A stretch of DNA of 64,000 bases, taken from Limnoperna fortunei (taxonomy: Eukaryota > Mollusca > Bivalvia > Mytilida > Modiolidae). This document shows, piece by piece, positions 39,501 through 45,300 of the stretch (position 1 is the first letter of the stretch; each line of letters opens with the position of its first letter). The DNA lies in the NCBI GenBank assembly GCA_944474755.1, contig OX104122.1, forward strand, positions 20,671,714-20,735,713, read 5' to 3'. A program made the position numbers and the translations under genes. The notes below the pieces were generated by a model. That model did no database searches. It saw only the letters and a program-made list of their open reading frames with translations, and was not told the origin of the DNA.

Positions 39501-40745
39501 TATGGTATTCCACGGCACAGATCAGTAGAAATCAACAAAAACAGATGTTTTATTTAGGGCTGTAAATCTGAATTTGGACCTCCAACTGGCTTGTGGGTTT
39601 AACAGATTTTCGTGAAGACTGACCAGTTTTAGAATGAATCATCATGGGTTAGTGATTCTATATATAAGGCAGGGAAGATGTAACAGAAGGCCTATCTGCA
39701 TTCTAGTAGGTAGTGGATATAATAGTACATACTGCAGTAGCCAACAGACTGAATTAATAGTAACAGTGTACTTTTTAGATTAATTGGTTATAAGGTTTGT
39801 TGGCAATTATAAAGATACTGGGTTGGATCCCCAGGTGACATATCTGTGTTACGGAAATTCCACTACAGATCAACAGTATATATGTAGATATGGTGTAATT
39901 TCATGCTCTACAGTTACACAAAAATACATGCATTGAAATTGCAAGCAGGAGGAAGCCCCACTAAAAATCGCCAAGCTGCAAAAATCTCCCACACTTTAAG
40001 CAATTAATCGCAATAAAGCTATTATCTTTCCATGGAGGAAAATACCTAGACAAGCTATTTAAATATAGCTGAACCACACGCATATTGTGAAATGTGCCAA
40101 CTCCATCAGACATATGTCAGAAAATCCAATGTTTTGTCTACGGAGAGCTCTCTAATGTGCCATGCTTCCATCAAAGTATTAAAAAAACATTGGACATCAG
40201 AGGATTCTCAAATATTCTGCTAATACAATACTCAATTAATTACAATTTGGAATGCTGGTGGTTCAGATGTTTAACATGCAAACAAAAATTTCGTGAATTT
40301 ATTTAAATAGCAAAGAGTTGTTATTAGCTACTGTTCGAGACAAGGGTGTTAGAGTTACCTCCCATATCAATCTGCTTTGTGCATATCAAAAACATGTCGG
40401 AGATGTTTTTTTATTCTATAACAATAAAACAATACTAACTGATTATTTTTGCCATGCCAACTCTTATAATGGCATGAATTATGCAATTTTAAACGTTAAC
40501 GGGTTATGTGATTGTACTTCATGTACATGGAAAAATCGTGCACAGACGTGAAATTTAGTGACAATTTTGGCTCTGTCAAAGGGTGTACTCACTCGATGGG
40601 ACAGCCCATCAATTGCCTTTAAACTGATGCTAAATGGTGTAGAAATGTCATGAGCTGTATGGACACGGTCAAAAGCAGGTGGAAGATGTACATTTTTCTC
40701 AAATAGGTCTCTCCACTGCCGTGATGTAGCAGCGAAAACCGCCAT
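1387..40745 (-). CDS. NPHP4: NPHP4 (nephrocystin-4), N-terminal half, split over 13-14 exons, continues off left edge
   Basis: Nephrocystin-4 is a large scaffold of the ciliary transition zone that works with NPHP1 and RPGRIP1L to gate the cilium. Coding exons on the minus strand, in transcript order: 40593-40745, (26037-26186), 23584-23730, 22764-22948, 21179-21237, 19962-20114, 18855-19045, 17348-17511, 16542-16668, 15310-15540, 13237-13358, 3082-3241, 2759-2847, 1387-1575. All have AG/GT borders and their phases chain without a break. Peptides align by memory to human NPHP4, for example QLRVSLYDATYKTFLGRQW, LHIVAVVEV-like NSIGIIAVVEV, YYGTPRALY, SIGVHNGW, RWCAWNPFL, and the NAGFPPILD and CNEIVFQFLAFS blocks near human residue 690. 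The chain gives about 656 codons without the 26-kb exon, or about 706 with it, against about 1,426 in human, so roughly half the protein lies in the window. The ATG at 40743-40745 is preferred over the one directly before it (40746-40748) because it has A at -3 and G at +4. Confidence 0.93.
1824..1995 (-). mobile_element. Diverged SINE copy
   Basis: CCACTTTCAGCAATG, ATCATGGAGTCCAGTTTTT, then a G(17) run and a degenerate body with GCACACCTGCCCACAG. Lies between exons 13 and 14 of NPHP4. Confidence 0.8.
2759..2847 (-). CDS. NPHP4: NPHP4 exon 13
   Basis: 89 nt, phase 0 to phase 2. It encodes TVPAPSLEISEVAFRQKHTP and IMMQLPQPD. It is similar to the human stretch around LPFTPLHAPIV. Acceptor TTTTGTATAG, donor GTAAAT. 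Confidence 0.83.
3082..3241 (-). CDS. NPHP4: NPHP4 exon 12, Pro/Gln/Met-rich linker
   Basis: 160 nt, phase 2 to phase 0, acceptor AATTCTTAG and donor GTTAAT. It encodes AYSGQTSLTVPQINLPPQ, then VPPQMSYMMQPMWPMPMMQG and YDVHHRQ. The low-complexity Met/Pro/Gln stretch lies where vertebrate NPHP4 has a Pro/Ser-rich linker. Phase continuity with exons 11 and 13 supports it. Confidence 0.83.
3722..3935 (-). mobile_element. Diverged SINE copy
   Basis: Retains the GTCCATATTTTATTACAG body, the AGTACGTGGTGAGAATCATC block and GGAAAACTGGCAATCTTTGTC. Head weak. In the intron before exon 12. Confidence 0.72.
4330..4667. repeat. Imperfect 18/21-bp tandem repeat
   Basis: Alternating variants of AGCACCAATGCTATCTGA and AGCACCAGTGCTACTAGCTGA, degenerating toward the left. 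The apparent Leu/Ala/Glu-rich frame through it is a by-product of the repeat. Confidence 0.9.
5519..5558 (-). mobile_element. SINE tail fragment
   Basis: GTTTGTTTGAACGGTGTTTT and ACGCCACTTTCAGCAATT. It leads into a 50-bp tandem duplication (5551-5648). Confidence 0.8.
5551..5648. repeat. 50-bp direct tandem duplication at a SINE tail
   Basis: CAGCAATTATTATTATAATA starts at 5551 and 5601, with one or two differences between copies. Confidence 0.92.
5846..6400. repeat. ~90-bp tandem repeat, about 6 copies
   Basis: Units contain GACAAGCTAGAATGTTTGCC, a CACTTTGCCACTGTGGA segment and GAGTCCAGTCCACAGGTGGG. GGGCAGGG blocks recur at about 5992, 6083, 6171, 6260 and 6350. Overlapping minus-strand frames of about 77 and 125 codons are repeat artefacts. 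Confidence 0.95.
7641..8550. repeat. Dispersed repeat with GCTCAC ends
   Basis: Left part AGAGGCTCACAGGAGCATGT and ATCGCTCACTTG; right end GACGCCAAGTGATGGCAATA and GGTCAGGTGAGCTAAAA. The interior repeats AAGGGAAATAACTCCTATAA-type modules and GATGATGTGTGCAA(A)GTTTCAAAGC twice. I recognise this pattern as a bivalve dispersed repeat. No coding capacity. Confidence 0.75.
13237..13358 (-). CDS. NPHP4: NPHP4 exon 11
   Basis: 122 nt, phase 0 to phase 2. It encodes a polar, Ser/Lys-rich linker beginning DPNIIPMTIQGSMASMKSAE and ending PPSGRQLK. This corresponds to the poorly conserved Pro/Ser-rich region of human NPHP4, so it is placed by phase and splice sites. Acceptor TTTACATAG, donor GTATGT. Confidence 0.82.
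13729..14421. repeat. 20/40-bp higher-order tandem array
   Basis: About 17 nearly perfect 40-bp units made of two 20-mers, TACTATGACAAGTTACTGAC and AAGTATGACAAGTTACTGAC, in strict alternation. It lies in the NPHP4 intron between exons 10 and 11. The near absence of variants indicates recent expansion. Confidence 0.98.
15310..15540 (-). CDS. NPHP4: NPHP4 exon 10
   Basis: 231 nt, 77 codons, phase 0 at both ends. It encodes LYGSINRGSTRIATLRWCAW, then NPFLHPNQPHVSVALMGG, PTPNPNDDMTYKLPD and AGGAVNFIWNCSM. The VRWAVWNPLL, LQGGIQPNP and LVYKVP motifs of human NPHP4 align. Acceptor ATTTTTAG, donor GTAAAG. Confidence 0.94.
16231..16533 (-). repeat. Seven extra tandem copies of the NPHP4 exon-9 end plus splice donor
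   Basis: Units begin at plus positions 16231, 16274, 16316, 16359, 16401, 16444 and 16489; the true exon copy begins at 16534. Spacing is 43, 42, 43, 42, 43, 45 and 45 bp. Each unit carries an exon-like part (CCAGTATCATAGGAAGAGAG type) followed by a donor-like hexamer. The donor is GCAAGT in the nearest unit, GTTAGT in most others, destroyed in one, and consensus GTAAGT in the most distal copy. The reading frame continues from the exon through two units (SLYIWKPVSHEERK type, 15 residues each) before a stop at 16404-16406. Confidence 0.95.
16542..16668 (-). CDS. NPHP4: NPHP4 exon 9, with duplicated donor region downstream
   Basis: 127 nt, phase 2 to phase 0. It encodes EGTVLLLKNKLEITEI, then ALVLSLEYVIGEPISQEERK. 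This matches the human LRSRLRLPEM and VIFQLEYVF segments. The donor is a perfect AAG/GTAAGT. The last ~35 nt of the exon plus the donor are repeated seven more times in the following intron (see the repeat entry). Confidence 0.93.
17348..17511 (-). CDS. NPHP4: NPHP4 exon 8
   Basis: 164 nt, phase 0 to phase 2. It encodes IGVHNGWCYLAKPELYHLEP followed by a Ser-rich basic stretch (SPSMRRSQKYMSSSNRSLNK). Joined to exon 7 it restores the human-like RRLxVGVHNG motif. Acceptor TATTTTCAG, donor GTAACA. Confidence 0.92.
18431..18597. repeat. Two (TA)n microsatellites
   Basis: TA runs at about 18431-18455 and 18545-18597 in the NPHP4 intron between exons 7 and 8. Confidence 0.95.
18855..19045 (-). CDS. 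NPHP4: NPHP4 exon 7
   Basis: 191 nt, phase 1 to phase 0. It encodes RMKKPKLQRQIPCTIEHLN, then PPTIEKFEEELCVLL and VVERRLS. The KPRLQ, SLEKFEEEL and LERRLRVGVHNG blocks of human NPHP4 align here and at the following exon. Acceptor TTTTATAG, donor GTAAGT. Confidence 0.94.
19455..19890. repeat. Three diverged ~160-bp tandem units, NPHP4 intron
   Basis: AATTGGATTGTGCTGAAAAT-type starts at about 19459, 19615 and 19776. Each is followed by TAGTACTTAACAGCTGTGCA and a TTCAAGTTATC(G/C)TCTGGAAA block. Confidence 0.8.
19962..20114 (-). CDS. NPHP4: NPHP4 exon 6
   Basis: 153 nt, phase 1 to phase 1, following a T-rich acceptor ending TTTTTAG. It encodes ENNLLKPIPDCILQCSV and later VIPENVIIGNNDIIPGL, matching the human LLPENLLVSGLQQIPGL segment. 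Donor GTTAGT. Confidence 0.9.
20523..20585. repeat. 30-bp direct tandem duplication
   Basis: CTTTCTGGCTATAACTTACA plus AAACAATTCC occurs twice in succession. Confidence 0.9.
21179..21237 (-). CDS. NPHP4: NPHP4 exon 5
   Basis: A 59-nt exon, phase 2 to phase 1, that encodes KVQMYYGTPRALYFMEEPLE. It carries the conserved Y-x-GTPRAL motif. Acceptor TATTGTAG, donor GTATAT. Confidence 0.92.
22764..22948 (-). CDS. NPHP4: NPHP4 exon 4
   Basis: 185 nt, phase 0 to phase 2, with acceptor TTTTTAG and donor GTATGG. It encodes NVYFHTSINSIGIIAVVEV followed by SCGWGIVRIF. These match the human YFHTSLN, VAVVEV and SCGFGILRIF blocks almost residue for residue. Confidence 0.94.
23052..23309 (-). mobile_element. 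Full-length tRNA-derived SINE
   Basis: On the minus strand: head GGGGCCTCGGTGGCTGAGTT, a decayed B box, a body including GACAAGGATTGCCAGTTTTC and GTACTCGGGCTTCCTCCCC, then the tail AGCTGAAAGTGGCATTAAAC and (CAAA)n. The 146-codon minus-strand frame across it is non-coding SINE sequence. Confidence 0.93.
23584..23730 (-). CDS. NPHP4: NPHP4 exon 3
   Basis: It holds 49 codons, phase 0 at both ends, with acceptor TTTGCAG and donor GTTTGT. It encodes IDVAKQPEYQLRVSLYD and ends KYNQ. This aligns with the human block around HLRVSFFDVTYRHFFGRTW, the first well-conserved NPHP4 segment. Confidence 0.92.
26037..26186 (-). CDS. NPHP4: Candidate NPHP4 exon 2 or alternative first exon
   Basis: The frame is open upstream to a TGA at 26268-26270 and ends YQWK before the good donor GTAAGC (phase 0), matching the phase-0 start of the next exon. 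The 3' half, with FPIVISLKQLLGL, resembles the FSISLKAIDGL end of exon 1, and an upstream P..RR..PWK stretch resembles the human N-terminus. The acceptor is uncertain: AG at 26187-26188 would give 50 codons in phase. An in-frame ATG at 26178-26180 could instead begin an alternative N-terminus (MKYFTLHRS). The exon could be spliced after exon 1, used in its place, or not be real. Confidence 0.5.
27785..28210. repeat. Three diverged ~160-bp tandem units, NPHP4 first long intron
   Basis: TTTTTGACAGCATC starts, then ATTCCAATCACAGTTATTCA, AACATTT(A/G)AAAAGAAAA and AAAGCAAGTCACTAG, repeated with strong divergence. Confidence 0.7.
29592..31061. repeat. 40-bp minisatellite, left part (about 37 units)
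   Basis: The unit is close to TCCAAGGTGTGGGCAAGGTA followed by GACAGAAACAGCATGTCCTC. The first seven or so units carry the CAACTTAGACAGAACC variant. Units around 29975-30400 alternate between GTTGAC and GTCCTC forms, an 80-bp higher-order pattern. The minus strand reads as repeated PTPW-GH-VSVY-AHTLE peptides in several frames. This is a repeat artefact, not a gene. Confidence 0.97.
31234..31463 (-). pseudogene. Unidentified truncated ORF fragment with acidic C-terminus
   Basis: A 76-codon open frame between an in-frame TAA and a terminal TAA (31234-31236). It reads DPEFRNPVAKRGIFRVFSV, then FLFSDMQSSMWKMERIKNKL and an acidic tail (HDDDEEGETDSEVENELNED). It lies in the left arm of the CAG...CTG element, just inside the inner-element junction. 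It may be the end of a captured host gene or a decayed transposon protein. I do not recognise it. Confidence 0.35.
32327..34737 (+). mobile_element. 5'-truncated jockey-type non-LTR retrotransposon (LINE)
   Basis: The insertion is flanked by a perfect 12-bp target duplication, AACTAGTTAAAG (32315-32326 and 34738-34749), and ends in a short (TAATC)n tail at about 34711-34737. It lies in an NPHP4 intron, antisense to that gene. The 5' junction falls inside the reading frame (SYWKIVK precedes the first ATG), so the endonuclease domain is missing. The 3'UTR holds a (GT)n-rich tract at about 34450-34550. Confidence 0.95.
32348..34324 (+). CDS. LINE reverse transcriptase, ORF2 C-terminal part (658 aa, no breaks)
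   Basis: Copies element RNA into DNA at the nicked target. Visible motifs: the YRPISLLSCVGKVFE block, an aspartate motif CDISKAFDRVWH with D214, GVPQGSVLGPLLFLIYINDL, and the catalytic FADD with D302/D303. The C-terminus carries a zinc-knuckle-like C612-x-C614-x8-H623-x4-C628, as in jockey-group elements. No frameshift or stop interrupts the 658 codons, implying recent insertion. The apurinic endonuclease that precedes the reverse transcriptase in intact elements is absent, so this copy cannot be autonomous. The first in-frame ATG is used only for convenience; the true ORF began upstream of the truncation. Confidence 0.95.
   Translation: MLMGKSSISSNIPPLLNTQTGKIECNDTTKANILNNFFCTISNIQGAENSLPNFEKRTDFLFDIESVTVDEIRDILQTLQVGKAIGCDQISHHMLKYTANTVCKPLHIIFNFSLHNSTFPSLWKSAIVIALFKKGNKTDPSNYRPISLLSCVGKVFERVIFKHVHNVLLDNNLIYKYQSGFSPGHSTVHQLLEIFQNICLATENREIICAVFCDISKAFDRVWHRGLVKKLEAYGISGKLLKWLENYISNRNQRVLIKNCVSNKSMIKGGVPQGSVLGPLLFLIYINDLVDNTDCLSRLFADDTSLFCSASNVHVLENKINKDLKELYNWSMKWLVEFNPLKTECVFFTSQKNIINPVVKFNDVNVKFVHEHKHLGVYFSSDCKWNCHIDYVVSNVSNKLSMLRKLRFTLNRNNLEKIYFTYILPVLEYACELWDECGQTNLLKIEHIQHEAARIVTGLPKYCSIESLYFETGWELLHSRRKRRKLHLFYKIHNHNAPSYLTDCLQTFRITNNNYQLRNQQDYRIPITRLQLYSNSFFSSTIRLWNELSSEIRNSLTINSFKMNIRDNVTKPPKYLDIGNRYLNIIHTRLRHRCSNLNADLFRINFKTDPKCSCGWIIEDSIHYLLECPLYYEARQLLINKLRFLKQLNIEWLLFGDD
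35558..35905. repeat. 40-bp minisatellite, right part
   Basis: Continuation of the 29592-31061 array after the transposon insertion. About nine degenerate units, some shortened (the GACAGAAA segment is missing in the AAGGTAGAATCAGC variants). Confidence 0.95.
36735..36890. mobile_element. 156-bp CAG...CTG MITE
   Basis: Ends CAGTCTGCGAAATTAG and, read inward from the right, CAGTGCTTGAAATTAG form ~16-bp inverted repeats. A perfect 6-bp direct repeat, TAACAA, flanks it (36729-36734 and 36891-36896). The interior has GGGCAAGTG motifs near both ends. No coding capacity. It lies in the first long NPHP4 intron. Confidence 0.85.
37034..37245 (-). mobile_element. SINE copy
   Basis: TTTGTTTGTTTAAATTG tail, CAACGCCATTTCAGCAATTT, TATATCATTGCGTCCAGTTT and a diverged head. 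Directly followed by a second copy. Confidence 0.82.
37296..37528 (-). mobile_element. SINE copy, adjacent to the previous one
   Basis: Contains CAGCTGTATCAGTTTTTGGG, CAGGCAATCCTTGTCAATTA, GACTAGAACCCGCAACCC (B box complement) and CTTAACCACCTGGCTCC (A box complement). Confidence 0.82.
38751..38850 (+). mobile_element. Solitary terminus related to the right end of the 46399-47244 element
   Basis: It begins CAGGGGTCAACATACTC and continues with AGGGAGAAGTGAGG and GGGAGACTTCAGGG blocks homologous, in inverted orientation, to 47244 downwards. Downstream similarity continues past 38850, weakly. No matching opposite end or target duplication was seen, so it is a decayed or truncated copy. Confidence 0.65.
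40593..40745 (-). CDS. NPHP4: NPHP4 coding exon 1
   Basis: The exon encodes 51 residues starting MAVFAATSRQWRDLFEKN and ending GLSHR, followed by the consensus donor GTGAGT (phase 0). The W-x3-F-x-x-N-V-x-x-PP pattern matches the start of vertebrate NPHP4. An in-frame ATG lies further upstream at 40784 but has no family support. 5'UTR must extend above 40745. A CCGGAAAT ETS-like motif lies about 70 bp upstream, at about 40810-40817. Confidence 0.9.
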
Positions 40746-41676
40746 CATGTAAACAAAAATGTGAGCCACTAACGGGCAAATCAAATAACGGAAACAATCT
40801 TAACTGTATCCGGAAATATTATATTTGACATTACTACAATATTTAATTCAATTCTAAAGGAAATCAACAATATAATAAATGGTTTAAAATATTTATTTAA
40901 TAAGTTTGTTTTAATCATATAGTTTTTTAATAACACATAATTTAATGTCGTAATGTATTGTTTGACCGAAATTGATTTCTTAGAGACAGAATTTATTCAA
41001 ACCAAATCAACGAAGTGTTTTATCGACCCGTTTTTATCTCGTAGACGTTTGTAACCTAAATGAAAGTAGAAGACTGCAAAGTAGAAATTACTAAGAAAAC
41101 ACTCGTTTTATAATTTCTATTGCTTTTGGCGAATTCCTGACGATTTGTAAGTCTGTCTTTGAGTGGTTCATTTAAATGTGGTTTGTGTTTGACTTATAAT
41201 TCAAAAATGTTTGTGGTGGTCCATGGAGTTATAGTATATTATTGTATTTATAGCATTTTGGTTATAAAAGCTCTACAACATCTCATTCATTTGGATTTTC
41301 AATATTGTTTGGGTTTGAGCGCCACTGATGAGTCTTGATTAGACGAAACATTGTATTAGGGACAGGCTATACTAACTGTATAGACTCGCTCGTCCCCGAG
41401 TGTATATCCCAAGATTTAAGATGATGTCAGTTTATACCACACGCTAATTCAACATTGACAGTTTTGTACCATATCCGATTAAGTGTTTTCTTGATTATTT
41501 TGATATTTTAAAAAGCAGTTTTGATAAGTTTAGGAGTGTGTGTCAATTTAAGAAATTTAATAGTTTCAATGGAAAATAAATCAATTTTGTGAGAATACTG
41601 ACTTTTGATTGGCTGGAAAATATTTTCTATCACAGGATGGAAAACAAATTTGATCGTCATGGAGACACGCGCCGTT

Positions 41677-41684
41677 TGACGTCA
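41677..41684. promoter_or_regulatory. CRE-like palindrome in the NPHP4-PIGP intergenic region
   Basis: TGACGTCA, the full consensus cAMP-response element, in a locally CpG-containing stretch (ACGCGCCG just before it). One perfect 8-mer in 1.5 kb may be chance; its role is an inference. Confidence 0.4.
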
Positions 41685-41801
41685 TATATTACTCCATGGG
41701 AAACGGACAGTTTTTGTGTTGATATCTCTTTTTTCAAAAATATCCAGTTACAAAAATAAAAGTGTTGAGTTTATTCTATTGTTTGAATTTATTTATAAGT
41801 A

Positions 41802-41919
41802 TTAACTACAAAAAATACTACAAAAAAATAACAAAATTTCTGTTGTGCACATTTAATATGCAATGTGCAAAACGGAAATTTTGTTATCCCTCAATGGAGA
41901 AAATATTTTTTGTAGTTAA
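41802..41919. repeat. Imperfect inverted repeat between NPHP4 and PIGP
   Basis: Core arms 41828-41853 and 41862-41887 pair with two mismatches. Weaker outer pairing (TTAACTACAAAAAATA / TATTTTTTGTAGTTAA) extends the stem. Confidence 0.88.
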
Positions 41920-42261
41920 TCTTTAAATTAAAGAAATATATAACAATTAAAGAATTTAAAAAGATACATAAAAACCTTGCTATCCATCATTGATGCCAAT
42001 TGCAATGTGAATGATGAGGAAGATGCAAGTTGCTCAAGACTAAACAATGATTTTTTTTAAATTGCCCATGCAGATGGAATATTAAGGACAAAGCAAAGTT
42101 TCATGCAATCAAAAATCCATTCAAATGAATGTTTTGATAATTATTTTTAATTGTACTTGTAGAGGGAATAGGTCCAAGCCAACTTTTATAAATTAAGAGT
42201 GCACCTAAACTATTATTTTAGAAGATCCATTCAACGAACCTTCGTTTTTTAATGATGTGAC

Positions 42262-42343
42262 ATGCCAGAACACTCGCCATCACCAACACCAGAGAGAGCC
42301 ATTTATGGCTTTGTGTTGTACCTATTGTCATATGTCTTCTTTT
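42262..42343 (+). CDS. PIGP: PIGP exon 1 (coding part)
   Basis: 27 codons plus 1 nt, with consensus donor GTAAGT. It encodes [20 protein letters not shown] and most of the first membrane segment. An upstream AG at the end of a TTATTTTAG tract near 42220 could be the acceptor of a 5'UTR intron. A GTAAGT at 41147-41152 is a possible matching donor. Confidence 0.95.
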
Positions 42344-45300
42344 GTAAGTATTGCAAAGTTGACTAAGTTAAGACAATTCCTTAGATTACATATTAATGTC
42401 GTCCATTTCTAATCTTTTTGTCAGAACATGTACTTTTATTTGTGCTCCATGATGCAATACAGAAATAAATAAAGAAAATGTGTCTCAGGCACACTAATGT
42501 CCAGCCTGGCACATATTGGTAAACACCTCCTTTTTTATAAGTTCTGCAAAATTTTGCCAGTGACAAGATTCCCTTTTGTTTTAACTGTGTACCAAGTTTT
42601 ATGAAAATGTGAAGTCATTTTCATAAAAAAAGCTTCAAAGCAAAGTTAAACCTTAGTTGAGACAAATGAACAAACAGACTGAAAGTCTATGTACCCTAAT
42701 TTTTTATGGGTAATTTTTTTTCTGGAACTGCAGATGATGGCCATTGTAGTATATCATGTATCTATACAAACAATTCAACACAAATTAAATAGTTAAGATA
42801 AAATACAATATTAAACCAGGGGCTGTTTATTGAACCTGTCCCAAAATTAGTCCTAAGACGAGATGGTGTTAGGACCTGTCTTAGTCTAGGACATTCTTGA
42901 TGACATGGGACCAGAATTATGTTATGATCCTCTCCTCAGTTCTAATGACTGTCTTATAAAGGAGATGACTGCTTCAGAGTAATAACAATATAATTTTAAC
43001 TTGAAATTCCAGTTGTTTGTTTGTTAAAATCTGTCAAAGGTCTCTCCTCCTCTGGATGTAAACAACTTCTCTATGATAAAAACAACTTCTCTATCAGCAT
43101 ACGCAAGATACTAAGTATGAAAAATTTGACAGATTCTACATGTATGAATAAAGGTGTATATTTTCTTTGCAGTTACATATGTAATATGGGCCTTTGTTCC
43201 TGATGAATGGCTGAATGCTATAGGACTGACTTATATGCCCCAGAAGTAAGCATATAAGTATTTTGTATCCAACAATATTCACAAGTGAAAAGTTAGTGTT
43301 TTATTGAAGCACAAGTATGTTACTTGGTTTGTCAGAGCTACATTATACATGCGGAGTAAAGAAATCTTGGCCTGCCACACAGATTTTCTATTCTCTATTG
43401 AAACAAAATAAAAATGTAGAACTGATAGTAATTCCTGTGTTTATACTGTTTCTGTGCAGTACAGTGACTTAAAATATAACATAATTTAGTACTAGAAAAT
43501 AGTTTCCAAAATGACCAGTTCTCTGATTGATTTATTTGGTGTTAGTATAATTTAGGTGGTTGGTTGGTCCCAGACTCATTGTGGCATATCAAATTGTACC
43601 TGCTGAGTACAGTAAACAGTGGTGTATATACTACTGTTTCAAGTCCGTAGACAGTAGTATGTATATTCTCTTGTTTTGTTGATCATCTTATCTGTCTATG
43701 AGAGTAATATTAATAAAAAACAGGCAAATAGGTTAAAGTTCAAATAGTTGAATTACTTGGTATTTGATGCATAGTGTGTATGATACAGAGCCCTTTTATG
43801 TACAGAAATGGGATTTTGCTATTTTAATTATTTTATTAATTATCTTCAAGATAACCACTAAAAATCCTATTCAACATTTTTTCCATGCTATCTGTTTACA
43901 GCCTATTTTTAGACTTTGCTAGATAGCATGGAAAAAATGTTGAATAGGAGGATTCTTCATCCAGTAACACGTGTTATCATGACACCTGTCATGGACAAAA
44001 TAGCAAGTCACGAAAAAAACTGGCATGTAGTTAAAGTGAGTGACTTAAAAGATTATGTGACAGGGATGAACTAGTTAAATGAATTGCAACCGTTTGAACT
44101 GAATTTAACATACCGTATCTCTCCAGTATTTATTATATTGTATAGTCTGTCTATAGTGTATATTGATGTTTGTGATCTTTAATTTTCATTACAGGTATTG
44201 GGCTGTTGCATTGCCCACATTTGCCTGTGTGACGTTTTTATTAGCCTATCCCTTTTACATGGGATTAATACTGATACAGACTCCATCCCTGTCAGCATAC
44301 AGTGTTACAACAGGTAATTAGTCCCTGGACAAAGATAATAATGACATTGTTGTTATAATGTTATAACATCTAACCAAATTAAAGAGATTCCTCTTTCTGT
44401 GGCAAACATAATAAAAGAATAATAAAAAGTTACACTATGAATTAGAAACCATTGTGAATTTGAATGGGGATTAACTTTAATTGCATCAGTGTTCAGATAT
44501 ATCTTGACAGGCATATATATTGAAGAAATATCTCCTGGGGGAGGAAGCAAGAGTACGGTGGGGAGACACACTACCTACAACAGAAAAACTGGTAATTCTT
44601 GTTAATTAAAGTTGGAATCCAACACAACCCATCTGCAGTAAGGCTCAAATCCACAACCTCAGTGTTGGCAGGCATATGCTCATGCAGAAGTAGATGACTT
44701 AAACTACCTAAATTACTACATTACTGAGGCATTACCAGACAAAATAAAAAAATATAGAAGACAAAAATTTCTATAATAACCAGATATGAAACAGGTGATC
44801 TAAATGATACAAGTTTAGCTTTTCGAAAAAGCTAAACGTCTCTTAGCTGCATTTTCCATTCTATGGGTATTATTACAATATCTAATTCTGTTGTTTGTAA
44901 TTTATATGTAGGATAGGTAAGCAATGCACCTGTTAACCAACGATGCTTGAGAGATTTAAATAACTATAGTCACTTCACACATGGTTTTTTGAAAAATAAT
45001 TAAACAAAAATTGACTTCCTGAACAAATGTTCAAAATGAGTGGTAAAAATATGTGTTGTTCTCTTTGCATCAATATCAGAACGAAAATAAAGATACAGAA
45101 AATGTCAGTTTATTCCCAAACAGCTTTAAAAGTAGGGAGATTTTGGTGCAATGTTTACTGTTTAATTGTTCACTGACTGAAATAGAAGTAAATACATGTA
45201 TATGGAACATAACATTACTAAACAAAAATCCTGATTACAATCCCGATTCAACCCATGAATATATCAAAATTTTAGTACACATACTAGTGCGATCCTGATG

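Larger units (their letters stand above)
26187..40592. other. NPHP4: 14.4-kb NPHP4 intron holding the nested transposon stack
   Basis: Holds the ~160-bp units, the 40-bp minisatellite, the nested elements, a MITE, two SINEs and a solitary transposon end. Small frames at 38466-38717 and 40094-40551 have no homology I can recognise. Confidence 0.75.
40746..42261. promoter_or_regulatory. Divergent NPHP4/PIGP intergenic interval
   Basis: About 1.5 kb between the two start codons. It must hold the NPHP4 promoter and 5'UTR and the PIGP promoter and 5'UTR. A possible PIGP 5'UTR donor is at 41147 and an acceptor near 42220. It also holds a CRE-like site and a hairpin. No other gene was seen. Confidence 0.6.
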
